DNA from: MPNO01 sp965205995
GTDB lineage: Bacteria > Pseudomonadota > Alphaproteobacteria > MPNO01
Assembly: GCA_965205995.1 (NCBI GenBank)
Contig: OZ242200.1
Span: 1,922,001-1,986,000, forward strand
Direction of reading: 5' to 3'
Length of the DNA stretch: 64,000 bases
In this document: positions 8,390-17,201 of the stretch, one piece after another
Position numbering within the stretch: the first letter of the stretch is position 1
Layout: each line of letters opens with the position of its first letter
Made by a program: the position numbers and the translations under genes
The notes under the pieces: model-generated
The model's input: the letters and a program-made list of their open reading frames with translations, nothing else
Database searches by the model: none
Told to the model about the DNA's origin: nothing

Positions 8390-8601
8390 GTGCGCAACCC
8401 TTCCGTTGAGGATGGAACCGCGGCGGCGGCGGAACGCCGGGCGGCCGGTTCTCCCGCCAAACTATCCGGCCGAGTTTTCGGTGTGAAGGCAAATCGCCGT
8501 CCGCCGCTCCGCCGGCCGCCCGGCTTGGCGCAAAAACCGCCGATGCACTAACTTTCGAACCGGCCCACCCCGCGGGGGCAGGTCAGCCGAAGGGTGCGCG
8601 A

Positions 8602-10728
8602 ATGACAAGCGCTCGGGAAGACGTGGCGGGAACGGTCGGCATCACCGCCCAAAGCTGGATCGCCGGGCTCGATATCGGCGGGACCTTCACCGACGTCTTC
8701 ATGGTCGAGCCTGCCACCGCGAGGGTGCATCTCTTCAAGTCGCTGACCACGCCGGAGGACCCGGCGCGCGGCGCCATCGAGGCTGTGCGGAAGGCTTGCC
8801 GGGAGGCCGGCGCGGCGATCGACAATCTGGCGATCGTCATGCACGCGACGACGCTGGTCTCGAACGCGCTGATCGAGCGCAAGGGCACGAAAACGGCGCT
8901 CGTGGCGACCCGGGGTTTTGCCGATCTTCTGGAGATCGCGCGCGAGAAAAAATACGACATCTACGATCTCGGCCTGGAAAAGGCGGAGCCGTTGGTCGCG
9001 CGGGGCGCGTGTTTCGAGCTTGCGGAGCGGATCGCGGCCGATGGCTCGGTCGTCGAACCGCTCGACGAGGCGGCGGCGGGCGCGCTGGTCGAGGCGATCG
9101 CCCGAAGCGGCGCGCGCGCGGTCGCCGTTTGCCTGCTCCATTCCTACGCCAACCCGCAGCATGAGCGCCGTTTCGGCGAACTCCTCGCCGCGCGCCTGCC
9201 CGCGGTCGCGTTCTCGCTGTCATCGGATCTCCTGCCCGAGATGCGGGAATACGAGCGCGCGACCGGCACCACCGCGAACGCCTATGTATTGCCGCTGGTC
9301 AGGCAATATCTCGCGCGGCTCGAGGACGGGCTCCCGGCCCGGCTTTTCGTGATGCTGTCGAGCGGTGGAATTACCACCCCCGATATCGCCCGGAAGTTCC
9401 CTGTCAGGCTGTGCGAATCGGGGCCGGCGGCGGGCGCCGTCATGGCGGGCGATGCGGGCCGCGCGCTCGCACTGCCGCGCCTATTGTCCTTCGACATGGG
9501 TGGGACGACCGCCAAGACCTGCCTCATCGAAAACGGCGCGCCCATCGTGACCACCGAGTTCGAGGTCGCTCGCCACCACCGTTTCAAGAAGGGCAGCGGG
9601 CTGCCGCTTCGCATGCCGGTGGTCGACATGATCGAGATCGGCGCGGGCGGCGGCTCGATCGCCCGCGTCGACGATCTCGGGCTGCTCAAGGTGGGGCCCG
9701 AGAGCGCCGGCGCCGACCCGGGACCCGCCTGCTACGGGCGCGGCGGACTCCTGCCCACCGTCACCGACGCCGACCTGGTGCTCGGCTATCTCGCATCGGA
9801 GGCGTTCCTCGGCGGCACCATGGCGCTCGACGGGGACAGGGCGCACTCGGCGATCCGCGATCGCGTCGCCGGGCCGCTCGGGCTGTCGGTTGAGGAGGCG
9901 GCGCTCGGAATCCACGCCGTGGTGGACGAGGCGATGGCGAATGCGGCCAGAATTCATATCGCCGAGCGCGGGCTCGATCCGGCGAGCCATGTGCTGGTCG
10001 CTTTCGGCGGCGCCGGCCCGGTCCATGCCGGGGGCGTCGCCCGCCGGCTCGGCATCGGCAGCTTCGTCGTGCCCGGCTCCGCCGGGGTCGGCTCGGCGCT
10101 CGGGCTCCTGCTGGCACCCCGGGCCTACCGCCTGTCGCGCACCTTGATCGGGACGATCGATGCGATCGACTGGACGGCGGTGGAACGGGCCTTCGAAGAC
10201 ATGGCCGGGGACGCAACGGCGGTGCTGGAGCGCGCCGGAGTGGAGGCGCCGGAGATCGCTTTTACCCGGATCGCCGAGATGCGCTATCTGGGACAGCGCA
10301 AGGAACTGGCCGTCCGCCTCCCCGGCGGCAAGCTCGGGGCGGGGCAGGCGGGCGCGATCCGGTGCGCCTTCGAGGCCGAATACGAGCGCGTCTACCGGCG
10401 CATACATGCCGGGCACGCGGTCGAGACCCGGACATTGCGTCTTGTCGCCGAGGGCGCGCCCATCGTCGGATCCGTCGCGGTTCCGCCGGCGGGCGCGGCG
10501 CAGGCTCCGGCGCATCTGCGAACGATCCGGCTGGAGGGATCGGACGCACCCTGCCCGGCACGGGTTTACCGGCGTGAGCGGGTTCCCGCCGGCGCCCGCA
10601 TCCAGGGCCCGGCGATCATCGAGGAATCCTACACCGCAATCGTGGTCGGAGACGGTTCGGTCGCCACATGCGACGGCAGCGGCAATCTGGTCGTCGAACT
10701 CGGGGGAGGCGGCCATGGCGGGGCGTGA
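8602..10728 (+). CDS. hyuA: Hydantoinase/oxoprolinase family protein, subunit A
   Basis: A 708-residue ATP-dependent hydantoinase/oxoprolinase A-type subunit (N-methylhydantoinase A and acetone-carboxylase-beta-like family) of the actin-like ATPase fold. GLDIGGTFTDVF near residue 23 is the first phosphate loop, LLSFDMGGTTAKTCL the second, and ADPGPACYGRGG and VAFGGAGPVHA are also characteristic. With HyuB it would open a cyclic amide such as a hydantoin or 5-oxoproline using ATP. The hyuB gene overlaps its end by 14 bp. The exact substrate cannot be told; related complexes also carboxylate acetone or acetophenone, though no third subunit is seen here. Confidence 0.9.
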   Translation: MTSAREDVAGTVGITAQSWIAGLDIGGTFTDVFMVEPATARVHLFKSLTTPEDPARGAIEAVRKACREAGAAIDNLAIVMHATTLVSNALIERKGTKTALVATRGFADLLEIAREKKYDIYDLGLEKAEPLVARGACFELAERIAADGSVVEPLDEAAAGALVEAIARSGARAVAVCLLHSYANPQHERRFGELLAARLPAVAFSLSSDLLPEMREYERATGTTANAYVLPLVRQYLARLEDGLPARLFVMLSSGGITTPDIARKFPVRLCESGPAAGAVMAGDAGRALALPRLLSFDMGGTTAKTCLIENGAPIVTTEFEVARHHRFKKGSGLPLRMPVVDMIEIGAGGGSIARVDDLGLLKVGPESAGADPGPACYGRGGLLPTVTDADLVLGYLASEAFLGGTMALDGDRAHSAIRDRVAGPLGLSVEEAALGIHAVVDEAMANAARIHIAERGLDPASHVLVAFGGAGPVHAGGVARRLGIGSFVVPGSAGVGSALGLLLAPRAYRLSRTLIGTIDAIDWTAVERAFEDMAGDATAVLERAGVEAPEIAFTRIAEMRYLGQRKELAVRLPGGKLGAGQAGAIRCAFEAEYERVYRRIHAGHAVETRTLRLVAEGAPIVGSVAVPPAGAAQAPAHLRTIRLEGSDAPCPARVYRRERVPAGARIQGPAIIEESYTAIVVGDGSVATCDGSGNLVVELGGGGHGGA

Positions 10729-12277
10729 CGGAACCATCGACCCGGTGCGGATCGAGATATGCTGGAACCGCCTGGTCTCGATCGCGAGCGAACAGGCCGC
10801 GACCATGGTCAACAGCGCCTTTTCGACCATCCTGGGCGAGATGGAAGACCTGTCGGCGGCGGTTTTCGATGCCCGCGGCGTCATGCTTGCCCAGTCCGTG
10901 CAGGGCGCGCCGGGGCATCTCGGGACACTCAGTATCGGCATGGACCACATCATCGATGCGGTCGGAGCGGCGGGGTTCGGGGCCGGCGATGTCTTCATCA
11001 CCAACGACCCGTGGCTGGTCTCGGGGCACAAGCACGACATCACCGTCGTCACCCCGGTCCATCGCGGGTGCGATCTCGTCGGGTTCACGGCAAGCAACTG
11101 TCATACCGTCGATATCGGCGGGCGGATCTTTTCGGCCGAGGGCGAAACGGTCTACGAGGAGGGGTTGCAGATCCCGATCCTGAAACTGATCGACGGCGGG
11201 GCGCCGAACGACACGCTGTTTCGCATTATCGAGGACAATGTGCGATCCCCCGAGCTGGTGCTCGGCGACCTCGCCGCACAGGTTTCGGCAAATCATGTCG
11301 CCGGCGACCGGATGCGCGCCTTCATGGATGCCGAGGGCCTTGCCGACCTCACAGCGATCGCCGATGAAATCACCGCCCGGACGGAACGGAAGATGCGCCG
11401 CGCGATCGCCGCGCTTCCCGATGGGACCTATCGCGGAAGCGTCGTGCTCGACGGCTTCGGCGAACCCCTGACGATTGCCGTCGCGGTCACGGTCGCGGGC
11501 GACGAGGTCGACGTCGATTTTGCCGGAACCTCGCCGCAGATCGGAAAGGGCGTCAATTGCGTTCTCAACTACACCAAGGCTTTCGTGTTCTACGCGCTCA
11601 AATGCGCGCTGAGCCCCGATATCCCGAACAACGACGGCACGCTCAGGCCGATTCGCGTGCGCGCGCCCGAGGGGTCGATCCTCAACGCGCGGCATCCGGC
11701 TCCGGTCGGCGGGCGTCACTTGGTGGGGCTGTTCGTCCCCTTTGCGATCTTCGATGCCCTTGCGCCGGTGATCCCGGACCGGATCATCGCCGAGAGCTCG
11801 GTCCTGGGTGCGGTCACGCTCGCCGGCGAAGGGGATGACGATGCGCCGTATGTGTTTACGTTCTTCTGCTCCGGCGGGATGGGTGCGCGGGCCGACAAGG
11901 ACGGGCTCGACGCAACCGCTTTCCCGAGCAATGTCGCCAACGCGCCGGTCGAAGTGATCGAACAGGTCGTGCCGATACTCTTTACCGGGCGGGCGCTTAT
12001 CCCCGGCTCCCCCGGCGCCGGCCGGTTCCGCGGCGGGGCCGGACAACGGATCGGGCTCAGGCTGCGCGCCGGCAAGGCGGCAACGGTCTCGACGATGTTC
12101 GAGCGCGCCCGCTTCCCGCCTCGCGGCGTGCTGGGCGGCGGCGACGGCGGGCCGACACGGCTCAGCCTCGACGGCAAGCCGATCGATCCGAAGCGGAATT
12201 TCCGCCTCGAACCGGGATCGGAATTCGTCATCGAGACGCCGGGCGGCGGCGGCTACGGGCCGGAAGCCGGAGGCTAG
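10715..12277 (+). CDS. hyuB: Hydantoinase/oxoprolinase family protein, subunit B
   Basis: A 520-residue hydantoinase B/oxoprolinase B-type subunit. Signatures are DPVRIEICWNRL, MVNSAFSTILGEMEDLS, FITNDPWLVSGHKHD and the glycine-rich end PGGGGYGPEAGG. I chose the ATG at 10715 because it follows a strong GGGGGAGG ribosome-binding site and begins where homology begins; the frame stays open upstream only because it shadows hyuA. The 14-bp overlap with hyuA implies translational coupling and a two-subunit enzyme. Length is normal for the family. Confidence 0.9.
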   Translation: MAGRDGTIDPVRIEICWNRLVSIASEQAATMVNSAFSTILGEMEDLSAAVFDARGVMLAQSVQGAPGHLGTLSIGMDHIIDAVGAAGFGAGDVFITNDPWLVSGHKHDITVVTPVHRGCDLVGFTASNCHTVDIGGRIFSAEGETVYEEGLQIPILKLIDGGAPNDTLFRIIEDNVRSPELVLGDLAAQVSANHVAGDRMRAFMDAEGLADLTAIADEITARTERKMRRAIAALPDGTYRGSVVLDGFGEPLTIAVAVTVAGDEVDVDFAGTSPQIGKGVNCVLNYTKAFVFYALKCALSPDIPNNDGTLRPIRVRAPEGSILNARHPAPVGGRHLVGLFVPFAIFDALAPVIPDRIIAESSVLGAVTLAGEGDDDAPYVFTFFCSGGMGARADKDGLDATAFPSNVANAPVEVIEQVVPILFTGRALIPGSPGAGRFRGGAGQRIGLRLRAGKAATVSTMFERARFPPRGVLGGGDGGPTRLSLDGKPIDPKRNFRLEPGSEFVIETPGGGGYGPEAGG

Positions 12278-12358
12278 CCCCTCGCCACCGGCAATCCGAA
12301 AATTTTGGGCGCAGATGCCATATGGCACACTGCGTCTCGACAGCAGGGAAACCCGATC

Positions 12359-13213
12359 ATGGCCTCGCACGGCACAGGCGAAGGCGGCACCGTCAAGGCG
12401 CTCTGGCGCTACCCGGTCAAGTCCATGGCCGGCACCAGGCTCGATGAGGCGCCGATCGCCGAGGGCGGCATCCTGGGCGACCGCGCCTATGCGGTGATCG
12501 ACCGGACCAGCGGCAAAGTGGGGAGCGCCAAGACCCCGAAGAAGTGGGGCGCGCTTATGGCGCTCGCCGCCGATTTCGTCGCGCCGCCTGAGGCCGGCGC
12601 GCCGCCCCCGCCGGTGCGCATCGTCTGGCCCGACGGCAGCGCGGCCTCCAGCGACGGCGGCGAGCTGGACGCACGGCTCTCGGCGACGCTCGGCCGGCCG
12701 GTCGCGCTGACCGCGGAGCGGCCCGCCATCGTCAGCCTCGAACGCCTCGACCCGCTCGCGGAGGAGGAGACCATCGTCGATATCGGCGCGCTGATGATGA
12801 CGGGCCGGTTCTCCGACTATGCGGCGCTCCACCTGATCACCACGGCGACCATGGCGCGTCTTGCCGAGCTCCGCCCCGGGTCCGATTTCACCGCGCGCCG
12901 CTTCCGACCCAATGTGACGATCGCCACGCCCGAGGGCGCGCGCGGCTTTGTCGAGAACGACTGGGTCGGCCGCGAGCTGGCGATCGGCGACGAGGTGCGG
13001 CTCCGCGTCTCCGACCCGACGCCGCGCTGCTCGATTCCGACGATCGCCCAGAAGGGTCTGGAGAAGGACCCGAAAATCCTGCGCACGATCGTCGAGCACA
13101 ACACCCTTCCCGTGCCCTTGCTCGACGGCGAGCTGCTCCCCTGCGCGGGCGTCTACGCCTTCGTCGTCCGGGGCGGCACGGTGAAGCGGGGCGACGCGCT
13201 GCGCCTGATGTGA
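12359..13213 (+). CDS. MOSC domain-containing protein
   Basis: A 284-residue protein with an N-terminal MOSC beta-barrel (VKALWRYPVKSMAG is the usual opening) followed by the MOSC domain (FSDYAALHLITTATM, RRFRPNV, and DPTPRCSIPTIAQKGLEKDP, which carries the conserved cysteine expected to bind molybdenum cofactor or sulfur). Family members handle sulfurated molybdenum cofactor or reduce N-hydroxylated compounds, as in YcbX and mARC. I preferred the ATG at 12359 over an upstream GTG at 12305 because it follows an AGGGAA ribosome-binding site. The molybdenum hydroxylase encoded at 26069 could be a user of its chemistry, but that is only a guess. Confidence 0.87.
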   Translation: MASHGTGEGGTVKALWRYPVKSMAGTRLDEAPIAEGGILGDRAYAVIDRTSGKVGSAKTPKKWGALMALAADFVAPPEAGAPPPPVRIVWPDGSAASSDGGELDARLSATLGRPVALTAERPAIVSLERLDPLAEEETIVDIGALMMTGRFSDYAALHLITTATMARLAELRPGSDFTARRFRPNVTIATPEGARGFVENDWVGRELAIGDEVRLRVSDPTPRCSIPTIAQKGLEKDPKILRTIVEHNTLPVPLLDGELLPCAGVYAFVVRGGTVKRGDALRLM

Positions 13214-13276
13214 GGCCGCGCCCGGCCCGCCTCCGGCCGGTTGTGGCGCCAACAGGGGTCAGACCGGGCCCATGCG

Positions 13277-13594
13277 TCACGAGCCATGGGGATCGGTATC
13301 GGTTTCCTGAGGCGGCATGTTGAATGTCCAGCTCCAGGGTCGGATCAGGGTGGTATCGAACAGCCCGGCCCTGAAATAGGGATCGTCTCGGGTGAACCCG
13401 AGCACCTCGTCATAGGAGTCTGCTTCGAGCACGAACATGTTGCCGGTCGACATGGTCCCGTCCTCGGTCGTTGTGGGGCCGGCAAACTTGATGCGGTCGC
13501 GGAACTGCTCGATGTACTCGTGCTGCGCCGGCCGGTTGGCAAGACGCACATCGTTGCGCCCGGGCTTGTCGATATTGACGATCAGAAAGAGCAT
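13277..13594 (-). CDS. YciI family protein
   Basis: A 105-residue protein with a YCII-related ferredoxin-like fold. The opening MLFLIVNIDKPGRNDVRLANR, RPAQHEYIEQF with the conserved His, and the later SYDEVLGFTRDDPYFRAGL are typical. Relatives act as small lyases or as muconolactone-isomerase-like accessory enzymes; most have no known role. It is convergent with the MOSC gene and divergent from the SDR gene across 221 bp in which I see no further gene. Confidence 0.8.
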   Translation of the reverse strand: MLFLIVNIDKPGRNDVRLANRPAQHEYIEQFRDRIKFAGPTTTEDGTMSTGNMFVLEADSYDEVLGFTRDDPYFRAGLFDTTLIRPWSWTFNMPPQETDTDPHGS

Positions 13595-13815
13595 CCTTCG
13601 GGTCTCCTGTTCCAGATGTCATCGGCGGAGAGAGCATGGACCTCCGCGTCGTCCGCGATCCTTCCCTGTCGTCGACCGTCAATATCGGCCATGCCGGGCC
13701 TCGGCATCCGCGATGAAGTTGAACGCGAACCCCGCGTTCACGATACTGGCAGGATACTGGACGGCGGTTTTCCGGTTCGACTTGAATCCCCTTTTCCCGA
13801 TCCTGGAGTCTTCGT

Positions 13816-14580
13816 ATGAGCGGCGAACGGCGGAAGGCGCTGGTTACGGGCTCGTCGAGCGGCATCGGCGCCGCGGCGGCCATCGCGCTTGCGCGCGCCG
13901 GCTACGACGTCGCGGTAAACTACGCGTCTTCCAAAGCGCGCGCCGAAGCGACAGCGGCGGCCTGCGCGGCGGAAGGCGGGAATTCTTTCGCGGTCAAATG
14001 CGATGTCGCCGACGACGGCGAGGTCAGGGCCATGATCGCCGCCTGCGAGGACGCCTTCGGCCGCCTCGATGTCCTGGTCAACAACGCCGGCACCACGATC
14101 GAGACCGCACCCGGGGACATGGACGCGGTCGATCTGGACGCCTGGGACCGGGTCTTCGCCGTCAACGTGCGCGGCCTGTTCCAGGTCACCCGCGCCGCGG
14201 TTCCCCTGCTGCGCAAATCCCGGGATCCCTGTATCGTCAACACATGCTCGATCGCCGGTCTGCGCCCGGGCCCGCAGCCATTGCCCTATGCCGCCAGCAA
14301 GGCCGCGGTCGCCAACCTGACACAGACGCTGGCCGGCGCGCTGGGCCCGGAGATCCGGGTCAACGCGGTTGCGCCCGGCTGGATGGAAGGCGATTGGATG
14401 GAGCGCACGCTGGCGGAGAACTATGACGGCCTGATGGCGCGGCGCGCGCGCTACACGCCGTTGAAACGGGTTGCCACCGCCGAGGACGTGGCCGAGACCA
14501 TGCTCGGACTCATCGAAGGCAACAAATTCGTCACCGGCCACATCGTCGTCATCGATGGCGGCTTCGCCGCCGTCACCTGA
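13816..14580 (+). CDS. Short-chain dehydrogenase/reductase (classical SDR)
   Basis: A 254-residue classical SDR that oxidises or reduces an alcohol/ketone pair with NAD(P). The cofactor motif TGSSSGIG occupies residues 11-18, NNAG lies near residue 90, a serine in NTCSIAG precedes the catalytic pair, and YAASK supplies Tyr158 and Lys162. The C-terminal FVTGHIVVIDGGF is also characteristic. An adenylate-forming ligase follows 19 bp downstream and a damaged amidohydrolase after that, so the three are likely one operon for an aromatic or cyclic acid. The substrate is unknown. Confidence 0.9.
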   Translation: MSGERRKALVTGSSSGIGAAAAIALARAGYDVAVNYASSKARAEATAAACAAEGGNSFAVKCDVADDGEVRAMIAACEDAFGRLDVLVNNAGTTIETAPGDMDAVDLDAWDRVFAVNVRGLFQVTRAAVPLLRKSRDPCIVNTCSIAGLRPGPQPLPYAASKAAVANLTQTLAGALGPEIRVNAVAPGWMEGDWMERTLAENYDGLMARRARYTPLKRVATAEDVAETMLGLIEGNKFVTGHIVVIDGGFAAVT

Positions 14581-14599
14581 GCCGACCCGGAGTTCGCCC

Positions 14600-16249
14600 A
14601 TGCTGGAAGGCGTCGTCCCCTTTCCCCCCGAATATCAGAAGCTCTACCGCGACAAGGGCTACTGGGAGGACCGCGCGTTGCGCGACGAGTTGCAGCCCTG
14701 CCTGGAAAGATTCGCCGACCGGGTGGCGGTCATCGACGAGACCGGCCAATACACCTATGGCGAGCTCGACCGGCTGTCGACCAACCTGGCGCTCAACCTT
14801 GTGGAGCTGGGCCTGCAACCGCTGGACCGGGTGGTGATCCAGCTCCCGAATGTCAGGGAATTCGCCGTTCTCTATGTGGCGTTGCAGAAGGCCGGCTGTA
14901 TCCCCATCGCCGCGCTGGTCACCCACCGCTTCGCCGAGATCAGCCAGTTCGTCGCGCTGTCGGGCGCGACCGCCTGCGTCATACCCGACGCGATCCGCGG
15001 CTTCGACTACCGCAACATGGCAATGCGGGTGCAGGCGGAGAGCGGCCAGTTGAAGCATCTCATCGTCATGGGCGAATCGACCGGGGATGCGCTGTCGCTG
15101 CATGAGCTGGTGGAGCGGCCGGCGACCCTCGACGCCGCGGAGCTCGCCGCGATCGAGATCGATCCGGCCGATCCCGCGGTGTTCCAGCTTTCCGGCGGCA
15201 CCACCGGGATCCCGAAGCTGATCCCGCGCAGCCACAACGACTATGCGTATAATTCGAAACAGGCGGCGCGGGAAACCGAAGTGACGCCCGATTCGCGCCT
15301 GCTGATCGTGCTGCCGATCGCGCACAACCTGCCGCTCGCCTGTCCCGGCCTGCAGGGCTATTTGCTCAACGGCGCCGCCGTGGTGCTGTCGACCGGTGCG
15401 CGCGCCCCGGCTGCCTTCGCGATGATCGAGAAGCATCGGGTGACCCATGTCATCGGCGTGCCGGCGCTGCATATCGGCTGGATCAACGATCCCGCGGTCG
15501 CCGATCACGACCTGTCATCGGTGCGGATGATCGGCAGCGGCGGCCAGCGCCTGCAGCCCGAGGTGAAGCGGAGGATGCGGGAGGTCTACCCAAACGCCTT
15601 CGTGCAGGAGAATTTCGGCATGGCCGAAGGCACGCTGATGTTCGTCAACCGCAGCGACAGCGAGGATGCGCAGCTGGAAACCGTGGGTCAGCCGATGTGT
15701 CCGGACGACGAGGCGATGCTGCTCGACGAGGACGACAATGTCGTGCCGTTCGGCGAGGTGGGCGAGTTTTGCGTGCGCGGCCCCTATACCCTGCGGGGGT
15801 ATTTCGCGGCCGAGGAGCACAATGCGCGCGCCTTCACCAATGACGGCTTCTACCGCTCGGGCGATCTGCTGCGCCAGCACCCATCGGGCAACTACATGGT
15901 CGAAGGGCGCATCAAGGACCTGATCAATCGCGGCGGCGAGAAGATCTCGGCGGAGGAGATCGAAAACCTGATCCTCATGCATCCCGCGGTGCAGAACGTG
16001 GCCTGCGTGCCAATGCCGGATCCGCGCCTCGGCGAGCGCATGTGCGCCTATCTGATCCTCCATTCGGGCCGAACCGTCGCGCTCGACGAGCTGGTGCGGT
16101 TCCTGGACGCCAAGGAGATCGCGCGCTTCAAGCTCCCCGAGCGGATCGAGATCATGGACAGCTTCCCGGTCTCCGCCTTCGGCAAGGTCTCGAAAAAGAC
16201 CCTCGTCGAGACAATCTCCGCGAAGCTCGCGGAAGAGGCGAACGGCTAG
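14600..16249 (+). CDS. Aryl-acid AMP ligase-like enzyme (2,3-dihydroxybenzoate-AMP ligase/EntE-like)
   Basis: A 549-residue ANL-superfamily adenylate-forming enzyme. Its N-terminus (VPFPPEYQKLYRDKGYWEDR) and the P-loop QLSGGTTGIPKLIPRSH near residue 195 resemble 2,3-dihydroxybenzoate and salicylate adenylating enzymes more than ordinary acyl-CoA synthetases. IKDLINRGGEKISAEEIE and the C-terminal lysine in SAFGKVSKK complete the fold. No siderophore synthetase, carrier protein or isochorismate gene is present, so here it more likely activates an aromatic acid for degradation, making the CoA ester. It lies 19 bp after the SDR and 15 bp before the damaged amidohydrolase. Confidence 0.85.
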   Translation: MLEGVVPFPPEYQKLYRDKGYWEDRALRDELQPCLERFADRVAVIDETGQYTYGELDRLSTNLALNLVELGLQPLDRVVIQLPNVREFAVLYVALQKAGCIPIAALVTHRFAEISQFVALSGATACVIPDAIRGFDYRNMAMRVQAESGQLKHLIVMGESTGDALSLHELVERPATLDAAELAAIEIDPADPAVFQLSGGTTGIPKLIPRSHNDYAYNSKQAARETEVTPDSRLLIVLPIAHNLPLACPGLQGYLLNGAAVVLSTGARAPAAFAMIEKHRVTHVIGVPALHIGWINDPAVADHDLSSVRMIGSGGQRLQPEVKRRMREVYPNAFVQENFGMAEGTLMFVNRSDSEDAQLETVGQPMCPDDEAMLLDEDDNVVPFGEVGEFCVRGPYTLRGYFAAEEHNARAFTNDGFYRSGDLLRQHPSGNYMVEGRIKDLINRGGEKISAEEIENLILMHPAVQNVACVPMPDPRLGERMCAYLILHSGRTVALDELVRFLDAKEIARFKLPERIEIMDSFPVSAFGKVSKKTLVETISAKLAEEANG

Positions 16250-16264
16250 CGCCGGCGGTCACCC

Positions 16265-17160
16265 ATGCGCATCATCGATCTGCATTGCTATCCCAACACC
16301 CAGCCTTGGATCGATTGCCAGGGGCCCTATGTCAAGGCGCTGGCCGAGTACTGGAAGCGCGACTGGTCGGCCAAGCAAGAAGACGAGGTTGTCCGCGACT
16401 TCACGGATGCCGGTGTCGATGCGGTGCTGGTCGCGCTCGACCTCGAAACGACGGCGGGCACGCCGCCCTCGAACGCTCGGATCGGTCGCTCGACCTCGAA
16501 ACGACGGCGGGCACGCCGCCCTGCTCGAACGACTACGTTGCCGGAATGTGGAAGCGCCATCCCGGGCGCATCATCCAGGCCTGGGGCGCGGTGGACCCGC
16601 TGAAGGGCGAGGCCGCCATCGCGGAGGCCGAGCACGCGGTCGGGGAGCTCGGAATGCTCGGCTTCCATTTCCACCCCATCATGGGTCACTTCGCGGTCAA
16701 CGAACCGCGGTTCTATCCGCTATGGGAGGCCATCGCCGCGCTGGACGTGCCGGTGATGATCGATGTCGGCACCACGGGCATGGGCGCCGGCATGCCGGGC
16801 GGTCTCGGGGCCAGGATTCGCCACGCCCATCCGTCCGCGATCGACGACATCGCCGCGGACTTCCCGACGCTCAGGATCGTGGCGGCCCATCCCGGCTGGC
16901 CATGGATCGAAGAGATGACGGCCGTGGCGCTGCACAAGGGCAACGTGTTCTGGGAAATGTCCGGCTGGGCACCCAAATACATCCCCGCCTCGCTGCTCCG
17001 CGACATGCGTTCGCGCCTCAAGGACAAAATGATGTTCGGCAGCGACTACCCCTCGATGCCCTATCCGCGGCTGTTCGAGGAATGGGGGCAGGTGGGCTAC
17101 AGCGACGAATTCCTCGAAAAATTCTTTCACGGCAACGCCGAAGCGATCCTCGGGCTTTAA
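16265..17160 (+). pseudogene. Amidohydrolase_2 family protein (ACMSD/decarboxylase-like) interrupted by a frameshifting duplication
   Basis: Two reading frames encode the two parts of one metal-dependent amidohydrolase. The first, from the ATG at 16265, gives MRIIDLHCYPN and reaches DAVLVALDLETTAGTPP; the second, shifted frame repeats LDLETTAGTPP and continues with CSNDYVAGMW, FHFHPIMG, AAHPGWPW and FGSDYPSMPYPR to the stop at 17160. The cause is a 53-bp insertion that duplicates 36 bp exactly; 53 is not a multiple of three. Removing 16435-16487 restores a continuous protein of about 280 residues. The family includes ACMSD and hydroxybenzoate decarboxylases. It follows the AMP ligase by 15 bp. 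It is either a real inactivating mutation or an assembly error. Confidence 0.8.
16434..16522 (+). repeat. 36-bp exact direct repeat (offset 53 bp) inside the amidohydrolase gene
   Basis: Bases 16434-16469 recur unchanged at 16487-16522. The 17 bases between the copies (16470-16486) are not part of the repeat and partly echo the flanking CGAAC/GCTCG sequence. The spacing of 53 bp shifts the reading frame by two and splits the amidohydrolase. Confidence 0.95.
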
Positions 17161-17165
17161 GTGCA

Positions 17166-17190
17166 GCACGGCGGGCGATGCCCGCCGTGC
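17166..17190. terminator. Perfect 11-bp GC hairpin between convergent genes
   Basis: GCACGGCGGGC, a GAT loop, then GCCCGCCGTGC: an uninterrupted 11-bp stem with a 3-base loop. It sits between the stop of the amidohydrolase (17160) and the end of the reverse-strand dctP (17202), where a bidirectional terminator is expected. No T-run follows on either side, so it departs from a textbook intrinsic terminator. Confidence 0.6.
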
Positions 17191-17201
17191 GTGGAGTCGC
17201 C

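Noticed and set aside
14600..16249. Siderophore biosynthesis locus suggested by the EntE-like ligase
   Set aside because: No isochorismate synthase, carrier protein or peptide synthetase gene lies anywhere in the window.
16430..16525. Programmed frameshift in the amidohydrolase
   Set aside because: There is no slippery heptamer or downstream structure; the explanation is a literal 36-bp repeat at 53-bp offset.
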